DNA of 18,980 nt, taken from NCBI GenBank assembly GCA_023419875.1, contig JAEZXM010000422.1, positions 1 through 18,980 of the forward strand, given 5' to 3'. The notes beneath the pieces were generated by a model. That model did not search any database, had not been told where the DNA came from, and saw only the letters and a program-made list of their open reading frames with translations. The stretch comes from Pseudomonadota bacterium (GTDB lineage Bacteria; Myxococcota; Myxococcia; Myxococcales; Anaeromyxobacteraceae). Positions within the stretch are counted from its first letter, which is position 1. Each line of letters begins with the position of its first letter. The translations under genes and the position numbers were made by a program. This document shows positions 15,843 through 18,980 of the stretch, piece by piece.

Positions 15843-16244
15843 TCAGGTCGGCGCCGCGCCGGTGGAACCGTGGCGCGCCGCGTGCTCCGCAAGCAGCGTG
15901 GGAAGATCGATGAAGGGCATGGGCATCTCGTCCAGGACGACGAGCCCCGACAGCGCGCCCGAATGGATGCAGGCGGCGGCGAACGGCGGCAGCGGCTGGA
16001 CGTCGGACTCGAGCACGCTCCGGAACCCGACCACCTGGTCGACCACCAGCGCCCGCTCCGCGCCGGGGGTGGCGACCACGATCCCGCGCTGGCGCGTGAA
16101 CGGCGTGCCCAGCGCGGACTCGACCACCAGGTCCTCGGCCGCGAGATCGCGCACCGTCCCGATCCGGACCACGTCCCGCACCGCGGCGGCGAACACGTGC
16201 GTGCCGACCTGGAACAGGACGATCTCGGAGGCCGTGTCGCTCAC
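15843..16244 (-). CDS. frzB: FrzB-like short, divergent CheW protein
   Basis: CheW-like adaptor of only 133 residues, against about 150-170 for ordinary CheW. It starts with the usual first strand (EIVLFQVGTHVFAAAV) and ends with the typical GLVVLDEMPMPFIDLPTLL. The middle segment around the normal RGxVxPVxDL motif, clearly present in the neighbouring frzA product, is missing or collapsed. M. xanthus FrzB is described as a divergent CheW that lacks the subdomain needed to bind FrzE and works on FrzCD instead; the shortened sequence here agrees. The start is GTG 16242-16244, overlapping the frzA stop by four bases (GTGA). Alternative: a degenerate CheW paralogue without signalling role. Confidence 0.82.
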   Translation of the reverse strand: MSDTASEIVLFQVGTHVFAAAVRDVVRIGTVRDLAAEDLVVESALGTPFTRQRGIVVATPGAERALVVDQVVGFRSVLESDVQPLPPFAAACIHSGALSGLVVLDEMPMPFIDLPTLLAEHAARHGSTGAAPT

Positions 16245-16750
16245 GCCGACGCGCTCCCCGCGGGGTTGGCCCGCGCCCGTGCGGCCTCCACGAGGCGCGG
16301 CATGTCGAGGATGGCGACGGCACCGAGCCGATCCTGCGCGACGCCCGAGAGGAACTCCGCCACCCCGGCCGACTCCGCCGGCGGGTTCTCGAGCGCCCTG
16401 CGCGGCACTGTGATGAGCCCTTCCACCGACTCGCTCACCACCGCCACCTTCCACGGGCCGCAGTGCACGATGGCCGCGCGTGTGCTGGGGCGGAGGGGGA
16501 TCGACCCCTGGCCGACGAGCTGCGCGATGTCGAGGACCGGCAACACCTCTCCACGGTGGGTGAACACACCCGTGAGGAAGGCCGGGGCCGCAGGCAGCCG
16601 CGTGAGCGGCCCGAGCCGCACCACCTCGGTGACGAGCGCCGCCTCGAACGCGTAGCGCGCACCCAGGAACCGGAGGCAGAAGAACCACGCCTCCTGGGCG
16701 CGGGGGCCCACGTCCATTCGCTGTCCGAAGCCGGCTTTGGGATCCCACAT
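16241..16750 (-). CDS. frzA: FrzA-like CheW coupling protein, first gene of frz operon
   Basis: CheW adaptor of 169 residues that would dock the FrzE kinase to the FrzCD receptor. Full CheW fold: AWFFCLRFLGARYAFEA, the interaction strand FLTGVFTHRGEVLPVLDIAQLV, VAVVSESVEGLITV and the final LGAVAILDMPRLVEAAR. The upstream ATG (16748-16750) is used here; a second ATG at 16715-16717 gives 158 residues (MDVGPRAQE...). The second deserves weight: a -10-like GATAAT ends only 11 bases before the first ATG, so transcripts from it would leave almost no leader for that start but about 37 bases for the second. Neither start has a strong SD. It is coupled to frzB by a four-base overlap and diverges from frzZ. 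Confidence 0.86.
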   Translation of the reverse strand: MWDPKAGFGQRMDVGPRAQEAWFFCLRFLGARYAFEAALVTEVVRLGPLTRLPAAPAFLTGVFTHRGEVLPVLDIAQLVGQGSIPLRPSTRAAIVHCGPWKVAVVSESVEGLITVPRRALENPPAESAGVAEFLSGVAQDRLGAVAILDMPRLVEAARARANPAGSASA

Positions 16751-16765
16751 GCGCTCGCGGATTAT
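16737..16765 (+). promoter_or_regulatory. Candidate sigma-70 promoter of frzZ
   Basis: On the plus strand, TTGGGA (16737-16742) and GATTAT (16760-16765) are 17 bases apart (four of six matches each). Initiation near 16772 would leave a leader of about 55 bases to the TTG start. The -10 overlaps that of the opposing frz operon candidate, and the -35 lies inside the longer frzA reading. Confidence 0.3.
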
Positions 16766-16769
16766 CCGC
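16757..16769. promoter_or_regulatory. 13-bp palindrome in the frzA-frzZ divergent region
   Basis: GCGGAT-T-ATCCGC is a perfect inverted repeat with a one-base centre, placed almost directly before frzA and 57 bases before frzZ. It contains the only AT-rich patch in the gap and coincides with the candidate -10 boxes for both directions. It could be an operator for a shared regulator, or simply the overlap of two -10 elements. Confidence 0.4.
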
Positions 16770-16790
16770 CGGGCTGGGACGGAGGGGCAA
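16761..16790 (-). promoter_or_regulatory. Candidate sigma-70 promoter of the frz operon
   Basis: On the minus strand, TTGCCC (16785-16790) and GATAAT (16761-16766) are separated by 18 bases: four and five of six matches to the consensus boxes. Initiation would fall near 16754. It is the best promoter-like pair in this gap and the natural place for the frz operon promoter. Confidence 0.4.
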
Positions 16791-16810
16791 GTCGGTGTAC
16801 CTTGTTCCAC

Positions 16811-16820
16811 GAGGAAGGGA
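16811..16820 (+). promoter_or_regulatory. Ribosome binding site deciding the frzZ TTG start
   Basis: GAGGAAGGGA ends 6 bases before TTG 16827-16829. No in-frame ATG or GTG lies between the upstream ATG at 16752 and this TTG, and the TTG coincides exactly with the first receiver strand (KVLI). Confidence 0.75.
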
Positions 16821-16826
16821 CGTCGA

Positions 16827-17519
16827 TTGAAGGTCCTCATCTGCAGCGATAGCGAGATCCTCCTCCAGCTCACCGGCATGGCGCTCGAGTCGGCCGGCCA
16901 CCAGGTGGTCCTGGAGCGGAATGCGCACGCCCTCGTACCCGAGGCCCCGGGCGCGGCGGCGCTCCTCGTGGACGCGGGCCAGGGCCGCCCGGCCGCCGCC
17001 CTGCTCCGCGATCGCGGCTTCGCGGGCCGGGTGCTGCTCGTCGGCGAGAGCAAACCCGAGGAGCTCGCCCGCGCCGCCCAGGAGCTGCAGCTCGACGGGT
17101 TCGTCGCCAATCCGTGGGAGCCGGACTTCCCCAAGCGCTTCGCCGCCGCGGTCGAGTCCGGGCGCAAGGTGCTCATCGTGGACGACTCGGAGATCGTCGC
17201 CCGGCTCCTCCAGGAGGAGCTCGAGGCGAAGGGGTTCGAGATCCAGTACGCGCCGGACGTGGAGAAGGCCACGTCGATCATCCTGAAACGCGCCACACGC
17301 CCCGACCTCATCCTCCTCGACATCAACATGCCGAAGGTGGACGGGGCGCAGTTCTGCCGCTTCGTGAAGAAGAACGCGATGTTCCGGTCGATCAAGGTCC
17401 TCTTCTGCTCCGGCGAGGACAAGGCGCGCATGGAGAAGCTCGTCGCCGAGTGCGGCGCGGACGGCTACCTCTCCAAGGGCGAGCTGCTCGGGCAGTGGAT
17501 CGTGGACAACGCCGGCTGA
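16827..17519 (+). CDS. frzZ: FrzZ-like double-receiver response regulator, first receiver degenerate
   Basis: Two tandem receiver domains, no output domain, 230 residues; divergent from the frz operon as in M. xanthus, where FrzZ is the phosphorylated output of FrzE. Start TTG 16827-16829, supported by its SD. Receiver 2 (113-230) is complete: D119-D120, phospho-acceptor D165 in ILLDINMP, S195 and K217 in GADGYLSK. Receiver 1 (2-111) keeps D8 and a possible acceptor D49 but has S7 in place of the first acidic residue, G73 in place of the switch Ser/Thr and N95 in place of the conserved Lys. The MP dipeptide after the acceptor is also lost. The linker is nearly absent, so the protein is shorter than M. 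xanthus FrzZ (about 290). It is the only plus-strand gene in the window. Confidence 0.88.
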   Translation: MKVLICSDSEILLQLTGMALESAGHQVVLERNAHALVPEAPGAAALLVDAGQGRPAAALLRDRGFAGRVLLVGESKPEELARAAQELQLDGFVANPWEPDFPKRFAAAVESGRKVLIVDDSEIVARLLQEELEAKGFEIQYAPDVEKATSIILKRATRPDLILLDINMPKVDGAQFCRFVKKNAMFRSIKVLFCSGEDKARMEKLVAECGADGYLSKGELLGQWIVDNAG

Positions 17520-17522
17520 TCC

Positions 17523-18461
17523 TCACTCCCCCTCCCAGCACTCCCAGTTCCCCGGCTCGTCGGGCCCGTCCGGATCGCGGCGCAGGGCGACGGCGCACAC
17601 CGGACCACCGGCCGCACCCGCGGTGGAGAGGATCGTCCCCTGCGGATCCCGGAGCTGGAGGGCGGGCAATCGATCGTTTGCCAGCCCGCCGAGGAGCGCG
17701 GTCGTCCCGCAGGTGAGGACGACGGTCCCGGCCGGCAGCAGGTACCGGCCGTCGTACGCCCCGCCCGCCACGAGCGCGAGCCCTCCGGGTGCGACGACGC
17801 CTTCACCGAGCGCACAGCCCGTGACACCGCCGGCTGCGGTCCGCTTCTCCAGCCGGTGGCCGAAGAGGTCCAGGCTCCCCGCCCCGCGGTTCCAGAGGAC
17901 CACGTACTCGCCTCCGGCCTCCGGGGTCTCGGCGTCGATCCCCAGCTCCGCGATGACCGCGCGCGCCGGTGGTCCGGGAACGGGGCCCGTCTCGAACCGC
18001 GCCACGGTCGGCTTGCTCCGCCCCTCCGCGTCCAGCACCGCGCGCCCGTCCGCCGCCCGCACGCCCGATCCGATCACGACCGCGTACGGCACGAGCGGGT
18101 GCAGCGGCGCGGAGAGGTGCAGCACCGCCCTCCGCCCTCCGTCCGCGAGGGCGACCCAGCCCGGGGCCGCGCCGGCGAGCTCCGCCGCGCCCTCCTCCGA
18201 CTCGACCGCGGCGACGGCGGCCCGCTCCGACGCAGCCGGCACGAGGACCAGCAGCCGGCCGTCGGCGAGCCCCGCCGGCGAGACCGGCGCCGAGAAGACG
18301 ACCGTCACCTCCGCCAGCGAGGCCGGGACCGCGCCGCCCTCGGGCACCACCTCCACGACCCTCGGGGCCGGGTCCGGGACGGCCGGCATCCCGCAGGCCG
18401 CCGCCGCGAGGAGCAGGAGGAGCCGGGCGATCCCGCGCCGCCGCGCGTCCCCCGCCCTCAC
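17523..18461 (-). CDS. Predicted lipoprotein with Ig-like and lamin-tail-like segments
   Basis: Unnamed 312-residue protein. The GTG start (18459-18461) opens an Arg-rich leader, a Leu/Ala core and AAAACG, so C23 is the likely lipidated residue; the following Gly suggests outer-membrane sorting. Residues about 33-155 (PRVVEVVPEGGAVPASLAEV, VTVVFSAPVSPAGL, PLVPYAVVIGSGVRAADGRAV) resemble a bacterial Ig-like (Big_5/SbsA) domain. The rest (AVIAELGIDAETPEAGGEYVVLWNRG, GHRLEKR, LALVAGG) resembles a lamin-tail domain. A surface or periplasmic binding role is possible, but no substrate can be named. It overlaps the upstream gene by four bases (GTGA), so the two form an operon. It converges on frzZ with only 3 bases between stop codons. 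Confidence 0.72.
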   Translation of the reverse strand: MRAGDARRRGIARLLLLLAAAACGMPAVPDPAPRVVEVVPEGGAVPASLAEVTVVFSAPVSPAGLADGRLLVLVPAASERAAVAAVESEEGAAELAGAAPGWVALADGGRRAVLHLSAPLHPLVPYAVVIGSGVRAADGRAVLDAEGRSKPTVARFETGPVPGPPARAVIAELGIDAETPEAGGEYVVLWNRGAGSLDLFGHRLEKRTAAGGVTGCALGEGVVAPGGLALVAGGAYDGRYLLPAGTVVLTCGTTALLGGLANDRLPALQLRDPQGTILSTAGAAGGPVCAVALRRDPDGPDEPGNWECWEGE

Positions 18462-18980
18462 GGCCCCGGCTCCGTGAGCGCCCGGCCGGTGAGCGCGTCG
18501 ATCTCCGCCGCGAGGCGCGCGATCTCGAGCTCCGTGTGCGCCCGGGCGACCGGATCGACGGGCGGTGAAAGGAGGAGCGCCACCCGGAGGCGCCGCCGCT
18601 CGAAGAAGAGCTTCGTCACCTTCTCCACCGCCTCCGCCCGACGCTTCGCGTGAGCCTCGGCGCGCGCCGCCGCCGCGAGCTCGTCCGACCCGGCGACGAG
18701 CGAGGGCAGGTCCCAGCTCGCGCGCACGCTGACGGCGTCGGACGGCGCGAAGCGGAGGTAGTCCACCTCGCCGCTCGCCTGGAGCCCGACGACCCGGTTC
18801 GCCGATCGATCGTGCCGGTACTCGGCGCTGAGCTTCGGGAGGAGCGCAGACCAGCGGGCGCGGGCGGGGAGGCCGTCCGCGCCGCCCTCGCGATCGACGA
18901 CCCGGGCGGCGGCGCGCTGGAGCGACTCGACGTCCGGCTCGCGCGAGGCGAGGAGCGAGAGCGCCCGGACGACCTGCGCC
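18458..18980 (-). CDS. Hypothetical protein, N-terminus outside window
   Basis: Open frame running from the window edge to TGA at 18458-18460; about 173 C-terminal residues are visible and no start is assigned, since the frame remains open to 18980. I do not recognise the family with confidence. The visible part alternates a strand-like section (ARWSALLPKLSAEYRHD, VVGLQASGEVDYL, AVSVRASWDLPSL) with a long Ala/Glu/Arg helix (about 18530-18690: LAAAARAEAHAKRRAEAV, KVTKLFFERRRLRVALLL). This pattern is reminiscent of a TolC-like outer-membrane channel repeat but could equally be another coiled-coil envelope protein. The C-terminus (ELEIARLAAEIDALTGR) is also helical. It is coupled by a four-base overlap to the downstream lipoprotein, which suggests a shared envelope role. 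Confidence 0.6.
   Translation of the reverse strand, partial: AQVVRALSLLASREPDVESLQRAAARVVDREGGADGLPARARWSALLPKLSAEYRHDRSANRVVGLQASGEVDYLRFAPSDAVSVRASWDLPSLVAGSDELAAAARAEAHAKRRAEAVEKVTKLFFERRRLRVALLLSPPVDPVARAHTELEIARLAAEIDALTGRALTEPGP

Noticed and set aside
11255..15892. A 1545-codon minus-strand frame joining frzG to sequence upstream.
   Set aside because: Only its last 338 codons are real CheB; the rest is an out-of-frame reading of frzE and frzCD.
12502..16413. A 1303-codon plus-strand open frame opposite frzE, frzCD and frzB.
   Set aside because: Composition is typical of an antisense shadow (Leu/Arg/His/Gly runs), it spans three well-supported genes and has no recognisable motif.
16737..16826. 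Longer frzZ beginning at the ATG at 16737.
   Set aside because: The 30 extra residues are Arg-rich and precede the first receiver strand, would overlap frzA and lack an SD; the TTG with its SD fits better.

Overview
The window is very GC-rich DNA with dense, mostly minus-strand operons, short or overlapping gene junctions and frequent GTG/TTG starts. Its gene content points to a myxobacterium (Myxococcota). A complete Frz-type chemosensory operon in Myxococcus-like order next to a type IV pilus minor-pilin cluster suggests an Anaeromyxobacter-like genome; the genus is inferred from gene content and style, not proven.

Region 1 (1-1060, minus) holds most of a pyrimidine-nucleoside phosphorylase whose 3' end lies outside the window. 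Region 2 (1248-9162, minus) is a five-gene minor-pilin operon in the canonical order fimU-pilV-pilW-pilX-pilY1. It encodes three class III prepilins with G|FTL[IV]E cleavage sites, a PilX-type protein and a 1666-residue PilY1 with a complete von Willebrand A metal site, a C-terminal propeller domain, a CX4CH motif and a cysteine-rich end.

Region 3 (9348-17519) is a Frz-type pathway. The minus-strand operon reads frzA (CheW), frzB (short divergent CheW), frzCD (soluble MCP), frzE (CheA fused to a receiver), frzG (CheB), frzF (CheR-TPR) and an extra single-domain receiver. frzZ (double receiver) is divergent on the plus strand. The divergent gap carries a 13-bp palindrome at which plausible sigma-70 -10 elements for both directions overlap. 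FrzCD would sense and be adapted by FrzF/FrzG. FrzA couples it to FrzE, FrzE phosphorylates FrzZ and perhaps the small receiver, and the output in relatives is reversal of gliding polarity and pilus switching. The adjacent pilus genes fit that output. FrzZ here is unusual: its first receiver has lost several signature residues.

Region 4 (17523-18980, minus) holds a predicted lipoprotein with an Ig-like and a lamin-tail-like segment, converging on frzZ with only 3 bases between stop codons. It is translationally coupled to an upstream unrecognised gene cut by the window edge. No tRNA, rRNA, CRISPR array, transposase or integrase was seen. No gene-free stretch exceeds 300 bases; the two longest gaps, 1061-1247 and 9163-9347, are described as features.
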